From contig DASTNK010000034.1 in the NCBI GenBank assembly GCA_035720945.1, positions 1 to 37,801 on the forward strand: DNA of 37,801 nt, in the 5' to 3' direction. A model generated the notes under the pieces. That model did no database searches. It saw nothing but the letters and a program-made list of their open reading frames with translations, and was not told the origin of the DNA. Source of the DNA: SCQX01 sp035720945. Its GTDB lineage: Bacteria; Pseudomonadota; Gammaproteobacteria; Burkholderiales; Burkholderiaceae_B. This document shows, one piece after another, positions 15,122-23,087 of the stretch (the first letter of the stretch is position 1; each line of letters starts with the position of its first letter). A program made the position numbers and the translations under genes.

Positions 15122-15198
15122 TGGTCGGGGTGACATGATTCGAACATGCGACTCCTGCGTCCCGAACGCAGTACTCTACCAGGCTGAGCTACACCCCG
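15122..15198 (-). tRNA. tRNA-Pro (anticodon CGG)
   Basis: A 77-base cloverleaf on the minus strand: acceptor stem CGGGGTG/CACCCCG, D-arm GCTCAGCCTGGTAGAGT, anticodon stem CTGCG/CGCAG with loop TTCGGGA (anticodon CGG, reads CCG), T-loop GTTCGAATC, discriminator A and an encoded CCA at 15124-15122. Its 5' end is only ten bases from the ispB stop, so it is probably cut from a longer ispB transcript or driven from a promoter within ispB. An intrinsic terminator follows. Confidence 0.96.
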
Positions 15199-15208
15199 AC
15201 GGCTTTCT

Positions 15209-16174
15209 TCAGCGGTCTCGCTCGACCGCGAAAGAGCAGAATTTTAGCAGGGAATCCTTGTAAACGGAAACCGGGTACGGGGCCAGCGCGTCGCGGGCGA
15301 TGTCGGCCTCGGCCTCGGCGGCGCGGCGGGTGTAGTCGAGCGCGTCGGTGTCGTGGATGGCGCGCGCCACGGCGGTGAAGTCGCCCTCGCCCGACACGAT
15401 GGCCTGGCGGACCAGGTCGCGCTGCGCGGGGGTACCGACCTCCATGACACGGATGAGCGGCAGCGTGGGTTTGCCTTCACGCAGGTCATCCCCCACATTT
15501 TTGCCCAGCGCATGGACGTCGCCACTGTAATCCAGCACGTCGTCGATGAGCTGGAACGCCGTGCCCACATGGCGGCCGTACCTGGCGGCGGCCTCGATCA
15601 GGCCGGCGGGGGCGCCCGCGACGATGGCGCCCACTTGCGTGGCGGCCTCGAACAGCTTGGCCGTCTTGTAGCGCACAACCTGCAGATAGCGATCCAGCGA
15701 AACGTCGGGATCGTGCACGTTCAACAGTTGCAGCACTTCGCCCTCGGCGATGACGGTGGTGGCGCCCGACAGCACCGACATGGCGGGCATGGAGTCGGCC
15801 TCGACCATCATTTCGAACGAGCGCGAGTACAGGTAATCGCCCACGAGCACGCTGGCGGCATTGCCGAACACGGCGTTGGCGGTATCGCGCCCGCGCCGCA
15901 GGTCGGACTCGTCGACGACATCGTCATGCAGGAGTGTGGCGGTGTGGATGAATTCCACGACCGCGGCCAGCAGGTGGTGATGCGTGCCGCGATAACCCAG
16001 GGCGCCGGCCAGCAGCAGCAGCAGCGCGGGCCGCATGCGCTTGCCCCCCGCCCCCACGATGTAGTCTCCGACGGTGCGGATCAACACGACGTCGGAATTG
16101 AGGCGGGCGCGTATCACCGCGTCGACAGCTTTCATGTCGTCGGCGATCGGGTGTGTGAGTTCAGCGAGATTCAA
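15209..16174 (-). CDS. ispB: Octaprenyl diphosphate synthase
   Basis: Condenses isopentenyl diphosphate units onto farnesyl diphosphate to make the C40 side chain of ubiquinone. With the TTG start at 16174 the protein has 321 residues and begins MNLAELTHPIADDM, aligning with E. coli IspB (323 residues). GGKR lies at 43-46, the first aspartate-rich motif DDVVD at 84-88, and the second DDVLD at 211-215. The open frame extends upstream to a GTG at 16264, but those 30 residues do not resemble the family. Neither start has a strong ribosome site, so the start is uncertain. It is divergent from the DUF815 ATPase gene and followed closely by tRNA-Pro. Confidence 0.93.
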   Translation of the reverse strand: MNLAELTHPIADDMKAVDAVIRARLNSDVVLIRTVGDYIVGAGGKRMRPALLLLLAGALGYRGTHHHLLAAVVEFIHTATLLHDDVVDESDLRRGRDTANAVFGNAASVLVGDYLYSRSFEMMVEADSMPAMSVLSGATTVIAEGEVLQLLNVHDPDVSLDRYLQVVRYKTAKLFEAATQVGAIVAGAPAGLIEAAARYGRHVGTAFQLIDDVLDYSGDVHALGKNVGDDLREGKPTLPLIRVMEVGTPAQRDLVRQAIVSGEGDFTAVARAIHDTDALDYTRRAAEAEADIARDALAPYPVSVYKDSLLKFCSFAVERDR

Positions 16175-16287
16175 GACGTAGTCCGGGCTTTCCAGGTGCC
16201 AAAAAATGAATCGAGCCCTATGCGGGCGGCGCGCCTGGGCGGGCGCGACGAGCCCGGGCGACACCGGCCGCGCGGATCGAGCCTTAG

Positions 16288-16293
16288 ATTATA
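16288..16293 (-). promoter_or_regulatory. Candidate -10 box for ispB
   Basis: A consensus TATAAT on the minus strand in the 252-base divergent region between ispB and the DUF815 gene, about 115 bases upstream of the TTG start. No good -35 lies at 16-18 bases. Confidence 0.35.
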
Positions 16294-16426
16294 CGTTCTC
16301 GGGACTGGCTTACGCTTGTACCGGAACACGGTGCACGCCGACGCGGCGTTCCATAAACCGACGACATGGCCAGCGAAATTTCGCCATAATGAACCCTTTG
16401 CCCCCACAAAAACCGGAGATCCGATT

Positions 16427-17293
16427 GTGAGCACCACCGACCTGACCACACTGATCGACCGCGCGGCGCGCGTGCTAGCGCAGCTTGAAGCCTGGCTGCC
16501 CCCCGCACCGCCCCCCATCGACTGGTCGGCGCACGCATTCCAATGGCGCAAGCGCGGCACGCGTGGCTGGCTCGATGCCGTGCAAAACGTGTCACTCATC
16601 CATATTGCCGACCTGCAGCATGTGGAGCGCCAGAAAACCATCATCGACCGCAACACCCGGCAGTTCCTCACCGGCCTGCCAGCCAACAATGTGCTCATGA
16701 CCGGTGCGCGGGGCACCGGCAAGAGCTCGCTGGTCAAGGCCATGCTTGCGGCCTACGGCGACCGCGGGCTGCGTCTCATCGAGGTCGACAAATCCGACCT
16801 GGCCGACCTGGCCGATATCGTCGACCTGGTGTCCTCACGCCCCGAACGCTTCATCGTGTTCTGCGACGACCTGTCCTTCGAGGAAGGCGAGGCAGGCTAC
16901 AAGGCGTTGAAATCCGTGCTCGACGGCTCGCTTAGCGCCGCCGGCGAGAACGTGCTGATCTATGCCACGTCGAACCGGCGCCACCTCATGCCGGAATACA
17001 TGAGCGAGAACCTGAGCGCCAAGCACCAGCCGGATGGTGAGATCCATCCCGGCGAAACCGTGGAGGAAAAGATTTCGCTGTCGGAACGCTTCGGCCTGTG
17101 GCTGTCGTTCTACCCGTTCAAGCAGGACGATTACCTGGATATCGTCAATTACTGGCTGGGGCAGCACGGCTGCTCCGCCGACACCATTGCCGCCTCGCGC
17201 ACCGAGGCCCTGCAATGGGCGCTCGAGCGCGGGTCGCGCTCCGGCCGTGTGGCGCGCCAGTTCGCCCGGGACTGGGCCGCGCGGCATGTCTAA
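16427..17293 (+). CDS. DUF815-family AAA-type ATPase
   Basis: Cytoplasmic P-loop ATPase of 288 residues and unknown cellular role. Walker A GARGTGKSS lies at 93-101, Walker B FIVFCDDLSF at 142-151, and a sensor-1-like YATSN at 179-183; SERFGLWLSFYPF and the SGRVARQFARDW end are typical of COG2607/DUF815. The GTG start at 16427 is preceded by GGAG at ideal spacing; the same frame continues upstream for hundreds of codons only as antisense of ispB. The mutT gene begins eight bases before this stop, so the pair is co-translated, an arrangement common in betaproteobacteria. Confidence 0.9.
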   Translation: MSTTDLTTLIDRAARVLAQLEAWLPPAPPPIDWSAHAFQWRKRGTRGWLDAVQNVSLIHIADLQHVERQKTIIDRNTRQFLTGLPANNVLMTGARGTGKSSLVKAMLAAYGDRGLRLIEVDKSDLADLADIVDLVSSRPERFIVFCDDLSFEEGEAGYKALKSVLDGSLSAAGENVLIYATSNRRHLMPEYMSENLSAKHQPDGEIHPGETVEEKISLSERFGLWLSFYPFKQDDYLDIVNYWLGQHGCSADTIAASRTEALQWALERGSRSGRVARQFARDWAARHV

Positions 17294-18359
17294 ACCCCTG
17301 ATCGAGGTCGCCGCCGGGCTGCTGTTGCGCTCCGACGGCCAGTTGCTGCTGGCCCAACGTCCCGGCGACAAGCCCTGGCCGGGGTGGTGGGAGCTTCCGG
17401 GCGGCAAGATCGAACCGGGCGAGTCCACCCTGGATGCGTTGGCGCGCGAACTGCGTGAAGAGCTCGGCATCGAGGTGACCGCGGCCACGCCCTGGGTGAC
17501 CTACACGCACGAGTATCCCAAGAATCACGTGCGGCTGGCGTTCTGCAGGGTGACGGGGTGGCGCGGCGACCCGCGCGGGGTCGAGGGCCAGACGCTGGCC
17601 TGGGTCGACCCCCACGCATCAATACCGATCGCCCCCTTGCTGCCTGCGACCGAACCCCCTTTGCGCTGGCTGCGCCTGCCGAACCGCTATCTGGTCTCTT
17701 CCATAGGCAACGACGCCGGGCTGCCAGCGTTTCTGGAAAAGCTGGAGCACGCGCTGGAGGGAGGCCTGAAACTGGTCCAGTTCCGCGAACCAGGCTGGGA
17801 CGCGGCCCCGGCCCATTCCGGCCTGAGACGCGTTCTGGCCGCCTGCCGCGCCTATGGGGCACGATGCCTGGTGAACAGTTGCCATCCCGAAGTCTGGTGG
17901 GCCGAGGCCGACGGGGTGCATTGGCGCGCCACCGACGCCCGACGGCAAGCCGCCATCATCGCCGCTGGCGCCGCATCCGCATCCGCATCCGCATCCGCAT
18001 CCAATACATCCGACACGTCGGCCCCGCATCAAGCAACCGCTGCGGAAGCGGGGCAAACGGCGCTACGCTTCTTTCCCGCAACCGATCCCACCCGCCGACT
18101 GGTCGCCGTATCGGCGCACGATGCCGATGATCTGGCCGCGGCCCGCGCCCTGGGAGCGGACTTCGCCGTGTTGGGCCATGTCCTGGACACGCCCTCGCAT
18201 CCAGGCGTTCCAGGCATGGGTTGGACGCGTTTTGCCCAGTTGCGCGAGAACGCGGGCTTGCCGGTGTTCGCCATCGGCGGGCAATCGGCCGACACAGTGG
18301 CGGACGCCACGCGCCATGGCGCGCACGGCATCGCCGGAATTCGCTATCTGGGCTCCTGA
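17286..18359 (+). CDS. mutT: MutT-type Nudix hydrolase fused to a ThiE-like domain
   Basis: Predicted nucleotide-pool sanitising enzyme that hydrolyses 8-oxo-dGTP, 357 residues. The Nudix box is perfect (G40-x5-E46-x7-RELREELGI, ending near 62). From about 137 to the end a thiamine-phosphate-synthase-like barrel follows (RYLVSSIGNDAG, LKLVQFREPG, DGVHWRA, ADFAVLGHVLDTPSHPG, VFAIGG). Such MutT-ThiE fusions are known in beta- and gammaproteobacteria; the second domain probably does not make thiamine, as several ThiE substrate residues differ. A five-unit alanine-serine repeat at about 230-239 sits in a surface insertion of that domain. ATG overlaps the ATPase stop; the 3' end overlaps the convergent efflux gene by 16 bases. 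Confidence 0.92.
   Translation: MSKPLIEVAAGLLLRSDGQLLLAQRPGDKPWPGWWELPGGKIEPGESTLDALARELREELGIEVTAATPWVTYTHEYPKNHVRLAFCRVTGWRGDPRGVEGQTLAWVDPHASIPIAPLLPATEPPLRWLRLPNRYLVSSIGNDAGLPAFLEKLEHALEGGLKLVQFREPGWDAAPAHSGLRRVLAACRAYGARCLVNSCHPEVWWAEADGVHWRATDARRQAAIIAAGAASASASASASNTSDTSAPHQATAAEAGQTALRFFPATDPTRRLVAVSAHDADDLAAARALGADFAVLGHVLDTPSHPGVPGMGWTRFAQLRENAGLPVFAIGGQSADTVADATRHGAHGIAGIRYLGS
17973..18002 (+). repeat. In-frame hexanucleotide microsatellite (GCATCC)5
   Basis: Five perfect tandem copies of GCATCC inside mutT, encoding alternating Ala-Ser in a linker of the ThiE-like domain. The six-base unit keeps the reading frame, so slippage would change linker length without inactivating the gene. 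Confidence 0.95.
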
Positions 18360-19993
18360 GCGGAGCCCTGCGTCACGGACGCGCCATTGCCCGCGCCCGC
18401 CGAGGTGGTCCCCTCCTTCACGTCTGTCGATGCGGTTCCGATCGAACCTGGCGCCGCCTTCGCACCGATCGTCGCCGTATCCATCGCAGGCGCTGGTGCC
18501 CAGCCCCCGCCCAGCGCCGCGATCAATTGCACGCTCGCCACCAGCCGATCCACCGTGACCGACAAGGCCGCGCGCTCGGTGCTGAGGGTCGAGGCCTGGA
18601 CCACCGCCACGCTGAGGTAATCGATCAGTCCCGCATCGTACTGATTGGTGGTCAGGCGCAATGATTCGCGTGCCGCCGCGAGGGCACGGTTCTGCGTGAC
18701 CTGCTGTCGCGCCAGCACACGCAACTGCACCATGTAGTCTTCGGCCTCGCGCAAAGCAGTCAGCGCCGTCAACCTGTACGAGGCGACTTGCGCATCGTAG
18801 GCGGCCTGCGCCTGCTCCACCTGGGCTGACCGGGCGCCCGCGTCGAACAGGGTCATGGCCAGTTCGGGCCCCAGCGACCAGAAGCGCATGGGGGCCGTCA
18901 GCCAATTGACCCATTCGCCACTGCGGAACCCCCCTTGCGCACTCAGGGTGAGATCAGGGAACCAGGCCGCCTGCGCCACACCGATCTTCGCATTCGCTTC
19001 GGCGGTGCGACGCTCGGCCGCCGCCACGTCTGGTCGCCGCTGCAACAATTGCGACGGCAATCCCACGGGAATGATCGGGACGATACCGATAGACTGGGCT
19101 TCGGCCAGTGAAAACCGGGATGGCGGCTTGCCGATCAACACGGCGATGGCGTGTTCGTACTGCGCCCGCTGCCATTCGAGCGCTTGCATCTGGGCACGGG
19201 CATTCTCGAGTTGTGTCTGGGCGGATGCCACATCGGCCTTGGCCGACACGCCAGCGTTGTATCGGTTCACCGTCACCTTGAGCGATCGCTCGTAGGCGGC
19301 CACGGTTTGCTGATACATGCGTTTCTCGGCGTCGAGCGCGCGCAACTGGAAGTAGTCTTGCGCCAGCGTGGATTCCATGCTCAGGCGCGTCGCCGCCACA
19401 TCGGCCGCGCTGGCCTGCAATTCCGCCTGGCCCGCCTCGACGGAACGCCGGACTTTTCCCCAGAGGTCTGCTTCCCAGGTGACCGTGCCGCTCAACACGT
19501 AGCTGCTCGACGTACCGCCGCCGGAAAAATTGGAAGAGCCCGACTGACCCGTCCCGCCGCCTGCGCGTGCCGCCGAGGACGACAGACCCACGGTGGGAAA
19601 TAGGCCCGCCCGGGTGGATTCAAGCGCCGCCCTGGCTTCCCGATACTGTGCCTCGGACTGGGCCACGCTGAGGTTGGCATCCTGCAGCGTGTGCATCAGA
19701 CCATCCAGCACCGGATCCCGATACAGACGCCACCAATCGTCGTGCAACGACACACCAGCCGGCTTTGCCTGCACCCAGCCTTTGACCTCTTTATATTGCT
19801 GGCCCATGTCTACAGCAGGCCGATGATAATCCGGGCCGACCGCGCAGCCGGCCAACAGCACCGCCATACAGAAGACCGCCAGACCACGTGCGCCAGACAA
19901 CCGCACACTGACGCCGTGGCGGCCCGACGAGCGGCGCCCCTCATACACGGATGCGCGACGCGCAGGGGACTTGTCCAGAGGATACTTAGCCAT
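18344..19993 (-). CDS. Outer-membrane efflux lipoprotein (NodT/OprM/OpmB family)
   Basis: Outer-membrane channel of the RND efflux pump, 549 residues. A lipobox LAGC places the lipidated Cys at residue 50, followed by the family opening AVGPDYHRP. Two TolC-type repeats are visible with paired helices (YREARAALESTRAGLFP; AKADVASAQTQLENARAQ; NAKIGVAQAAWFPDLTLS; YDAGLIDYLSVAVVQAS). The 49-residue leader is long; a later GTG start near residue 28-30 is possible, but the ATG at 19993 overlaps the inner-membrane pump gene by eight bases, favouring it. The Ala/Gly/Thr-rich tail of about 50 residues is unusual in length. Last gene of the mdtABC-oprM-type operon; its end overlaps mutT head-on. Confidence 0.92.
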   Translation of the reverse strand: MAKYPLDKSPARRASVYEGRRSSGRHGVSVRLSGARGLAVFCMAVLLAGCAVGPDYHRPAVDMGQQYKEVKGWVQAKPAGVSLHDDWWRLYRDPVLDGLMHTLQDANLSVAQSEAQYREARAALESTRAGLFPTVGLSSSAARAGGGTGQSGSSNFSGGGTSSSYVLSGTVTWEADLWGKVRRSVEAGQAELQASAADVAATRLSMESTLAQDYFQLRALDAEKRMYQQTVAAYERSLKVTVNRYNAGVSAKADVASAQTQLENARAQMQALEWQRAQYEHAIAVLIGKPPSRFSLAEAQSIGIVPIIPVGLPSQLLQRRPDVAAAERRTAEANAKIGVAQAAWFPDLTLSAQGGFRSGEWVNWLTAPMRFWSLGPELAMTLFDAGARSAQVEQAQAAYDAQVASYRLTALTALREAEDYMVQLRVLARQQVTQNRALAAARESLRLTTNQYDAGLIDYLSVAVVQASTLSTERAALSVTVDRLVASVQLIAALGGGWAPAPAMDTATIGAKAAPGSIGTASTDVKEGTTSAGAGNGASVTQGSAQEPR

Positions 19994-22900
19994 GTTTCGT
20001 TATTCCTCGCTTGCGATTCGCCCACCAGCGGAAGCGATCCAGGTACAGATAGACCACCGGGGTAGTATAAAGAGTGAGTATCTGGCTCAGAATGAGGCCG
20101 CCGACAATCGTCAACCCCAGCGGCCGGCGCAGTTCCACACCGGCACCGGACGCCAGCACCAGGGGCAGCGCCCCGAACAGCGCCGACACGGTCGTCATCA
20201 TGATGGGACGGAACCGCACCAGGCACGCCTCGTAGATGGCGTCGCGCGACGACAAATGCTGTTCACGCTCGGCCAGCAAGGCGAAGTCCACCATCATGAT
20301 GGCGTTCTTCTTCACGATGCCAATCAGCAGAAAGACGCCGATCAATGCGATCAGCGTGAATTCCTGGCCCAGCAATATCAACGCCAGCAAGGCGCCGATA
20401 CCCGCTGACGGCAGAGTGGAAAGAATGGTGATGGGATGGACGTAGCTCTCGTAGAGCACGCCCAGCACGATGTACATGGTGACCAGCGCCGCCAGAATCA
20501 ACCAGGGCTGCTGCGACAGCACTTGCTGCAATTGGCCGGCCTCACCCAGGAAGCCCGCCTGGATCTCCCGGGTGGGCAGGCCGATGCGCGCGACGGCCTG
20601 GTCTATGGCCTGCGTGGCCTGTTGCAGCGTGAAACCGGGCGCCAGACTGAAAGACACCGAATCCGAGGCGAACAACCCCTGGTGCTGCACACTGAGCGGT
20701 GCGTTCTCCACCACGAAATGCGTGAACGCGGACAGCGGAATGCGATTGCCGGCGGCGGTGACCACCTGCACCTGCTCCAGGGCCCTGGCATCCTGCGCCT
20801 GGCTGGGGTCCACGCCCATGACCACATGATATTGATTGAGGGCACCGTAGATCACCGATACTTGGCGCTGGCTGAACGAATCGTTCAACGTCGACGAGAT
20901 GAGCGACATGTTCACGCCCAATCGACTGGCCGCGTTGCGATCCACCACCAACTCGATCTGGCGCCCCTTGTCCTGAACGTCGGTGTCCACGTCGGCCAAT
21001 TCCGGCAACGCGGCCAGGGCTTTCTGCACCTGGGGCATCCACTGCCGCAACAAAGCCAGGTCGCTGGCCATCAAGGTGTAGTTGTAGGCCGCCGTGCTGG
21101 ATTCATGCCGGCCCACGCGGATGTCCTGCTGTGGCACCAGTGTCAACCGCGCCCCGGGGACATCCAGGAATTTCTTCCGCAAGCGGTTGACCACCTGATC
21201 AGCCGAGGCGGTGCGCTCGGAAAACGGTTTGAGCTGAATGAGCAGAAAGCTGGAATTGCTGCCGCCGCGCCCGCCGGCGAACCCTGTGACGGTCTGCACG
21301 GCGGGATCCTGGCGTATGGTTTTCTCGAAGTCGTCGAGCTTCGGAATCATGGCCGTGAACGACGTGCCCTGGTCCGCCCGGAAAAACCCCAGGAGTTGGC
21401 CAGTATCCTGCTGGGGGAAAAACCCTTTGGGCACCACGGTGTACAGGTAGAAGTTCAGCCCTATCGTGGCGGCCAGCAACAGCATCATGAATCGGCTGTG
21501 CGCCAGGGCCCAGCCCAGCGATCGCTTGTACCCGTTCCAGAGCCACGCACCGATCGCCTGGATCAGACGCGCCACCCGACCGGGACGGGTCTCGGCGTCG
21601 GCCGCTGGCGTATGCTTGAGCACATGCGCGCACATCATCGGCGTCAGGGTCAACGACACCACCAGCGACACCATGATGGCGGCGGACAGCGTCACCGCGA
21701 ACTCGCGGAACAGCCGCCCCACGATACCCCCCATCAGCAGGATGGGAATGAACACCGCCACCAGCGACAGACTCATGGCCACGACGGTGAACCCCACTTC
21801 GCGCAGCCCGCGCAGCGCGGCGCGCAACGGGGGCACGCCACGCTCCATGTGGCGGATGATGTTCTCGAGCACCACAATGGCGTCATCCACCACAAACCCG
21901 GCCGCGACGATCAGAGCCATGAGAGAAATCGTGTTCAACGTGAACCCGAACAACTGCATGAGACTGAAAGTGGCGATCAGGGACACTGGCACGGCCACGC
22001 TGGGAATGAGCGCGGCGCGCGCGTTGCGCAGGAACATGAGCACAACCAGCACCACCAGCAGCACGGCAATGACCAGCGTGAGCTCGGCCTCGTGCAGGGA
22101 CGCCCGGATGCTGGGGGTACGGTCCTGTGCCACGGTCAGCGAGACATCCGCCGGCATCAGGGCTTCGAGTGACGGGAGTTCGGCGCGTATGCCATCGACG
22201 GTCTCGATGATATTGGCGTCGGACTGCCGCCGCACGATCAGCAGAATGGCTTTCTTGTCGTTGAAAAACCCGGTCTGGTACAGGTCCTCGACCGAGTCCT
22301 GAACCGTGGCCACATCGCCCAGCCGTATCGGCGCGCCATTGCGCCAGGCCACGATCAATGGCCGATATTGTGCCGCTTTGGTCAGTTGCGACCCCGAGCT
22401 CAGCACCCAATGGTATTGATCATTCTCGACCATGCCGTCGGGGCGCATGGTGTTGGCATTGGCCAGCGCCGTGCGCACGTCATCGAGCGCCACGCCGGCG
22501 TTGACGAGCGCCTGCGGGTTCAGGTTGACGCGCACGGCGGGCAGGGAACTCCCCCCGACGCTGACTTCACCCACGCCCGACACCTGCGACAACTTCTGCG
22601 CCAACACGGTGGACGCTAGGTCATACAGGCTGCCCTGGCTGACCGTGTTGGAGGTCAGCGCCAGCACCATGATGGGTGCCGCGGCCGGATTCACCTTGTG
22701 ATAGGTTGGCGGGGTGCGCAGGCTGGAAGGCAGCAGGCTACGCGCCGCGTTGATGGCGGCCTGCACGTCGCGCGCCGCGCTGTTGATGTTGCGGCTCAGG
22801 TCGAATTGCAGCGTGATGCGGGTGGAGCCTTCAGTACTCACCGACGACATGTCGGTCACCCCGGCGATGGTGCCCAGTGATTGCTCCAGTGGCGTGGCCA

Positions 22901-23087
22901 CGCTGGACGCCATGGTTTCGGGGCTGGCGCCAGGCAGGTTGGCCGATACCGAGATGATGGGGAAATCCACTTCCGGCAGGGGCGATACCGGCAGGAACCG
23001 GAACGCCAGGGCGCCCGTCAGGACCAGCGTCAGCGCCAGCAGCGTCGTCGCCACCGGGCGCATCACGAACAGCGACAGCCACCTCAT
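19986..23087 (-). CDS. mdtC: RND multidrug efflux permease, MdtC/MuxC type
   Basis: Proton-driven inner-membrane pump subunit of 1033 residues that works as a hetero-trimer with the MdtB-type subunit. The opening FVMRPVATTLLALTLVLTG, porter-domain blocks (PEVDFPIISVSANLPGAS), the TM4 proton-relay DD within GFVVDDAIVVLENI, and LTLTPMMCAHVL are characteristic. ATG at 23087 overlaps the MdtB stop by four bases (ATGA); the longer frame from 23204 is within the preceding gene. In the relatives MdtABC of E. coli and MuxABC-OpmB of Pseudomonas, two distinct pump subunits are likewise adjacent and export bile salts, novobiocin and similar compounds. Confidence 0.94.
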   Translation of the reverse strand: MRWLSLFVMRPVATTLLALTLVLTGALAFRFLPVSPLPEVDFPIISVSANLPGASPETMASSVATPLEQSLGTIAGVTDMSSVSTEGSTRITLQFDLSRNINSAARDVQAAINAARSLLPSSLRTPPTYHKVNPAAAPIMVLALTSNTVSQGSLYDLASTVLAQKLSQVSGVGEVSVGGSSLPAVRVNLNPQALVNAGVALDDVRTALANANTMRPDGMVENDQYHWVLSSGSQLTKAAQYRPLIVAWRNGAPIRLGDVATVQDSVEDLYQTGFFNDKKAILLIVRRQSDANIIETVDGIRAELPSLEALMPADVSLTVAQDRTPSIRASLHEAELTLVIAVLLVVLVVLMFLRNARAALIPSVAVPVSLIATFSLMQLFGFTLNTISLMALIVAAGFVVDDAIVVLENIIRHMERGVPPLRAALRGLREVGFTVVAMSLSLVAVFIPILLMGGIVGRLFREFAVTLSAAIMVSLVVSLTLTPMMCAHVLKHTPAADAETRPGRVARLIQAIGAWLWNGYKRSLGWALAHSRFMMLLLAATIGLNFYLYTVVPKGFFPQQDTGQLLGFFRADQGTSFTAMIPKLDDFEKTIRQDPAVQTVTGFAGGRGGSNSSFLLIQLKPFSERTASADQVVNRLRKKFLDVPGARLTLVPQQDIRVGRHESSTAAYNYTLMASDLALLRQWMPQVQKALAALPELADVDTDVQDKGRQIELVVDRNAASRLGVNMSLISSTLNDSFSQRQVSVIYGALNQYHVVMGVDPSQAQDARALEQVQVVTAAGNRIPLSAFTHFVVENAPLSVQHQGLFASDSVSFSLAPGFTLQQATQAIDQAVARIGLPTREIQAGFLGEAGQLQQVLSQQPWLILAALVTMYIVLGVLYESYVHPITILSTLPSAGIGALLALILLGQEFTLIALIGVFLLIGIVKKNAIMMVDFALLAEREQHLSSRDAIYEACLVRFRPIMMTTVSALFGALPLVLASGAGVELRRPLGLTIVGGLILSQILTLYTTPVVYLYLDRFRWWANRKRGITKHG

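Noticed and set aside
15353..16426. Long N-terminal extension of the DUF815 ATPase
   Set aside because: The extension is antisense to ispB and lacks family similarity; the GTG at 16427 has a well-placed GGAG and gives the normal length.
20436..22172. A 578-codon open frame antisense to the MdtC-type pump gene
   Set aside because: Shadow frame with His/Gln/Arg-rich low-complexity product; the minus-strand pump gene is certain.
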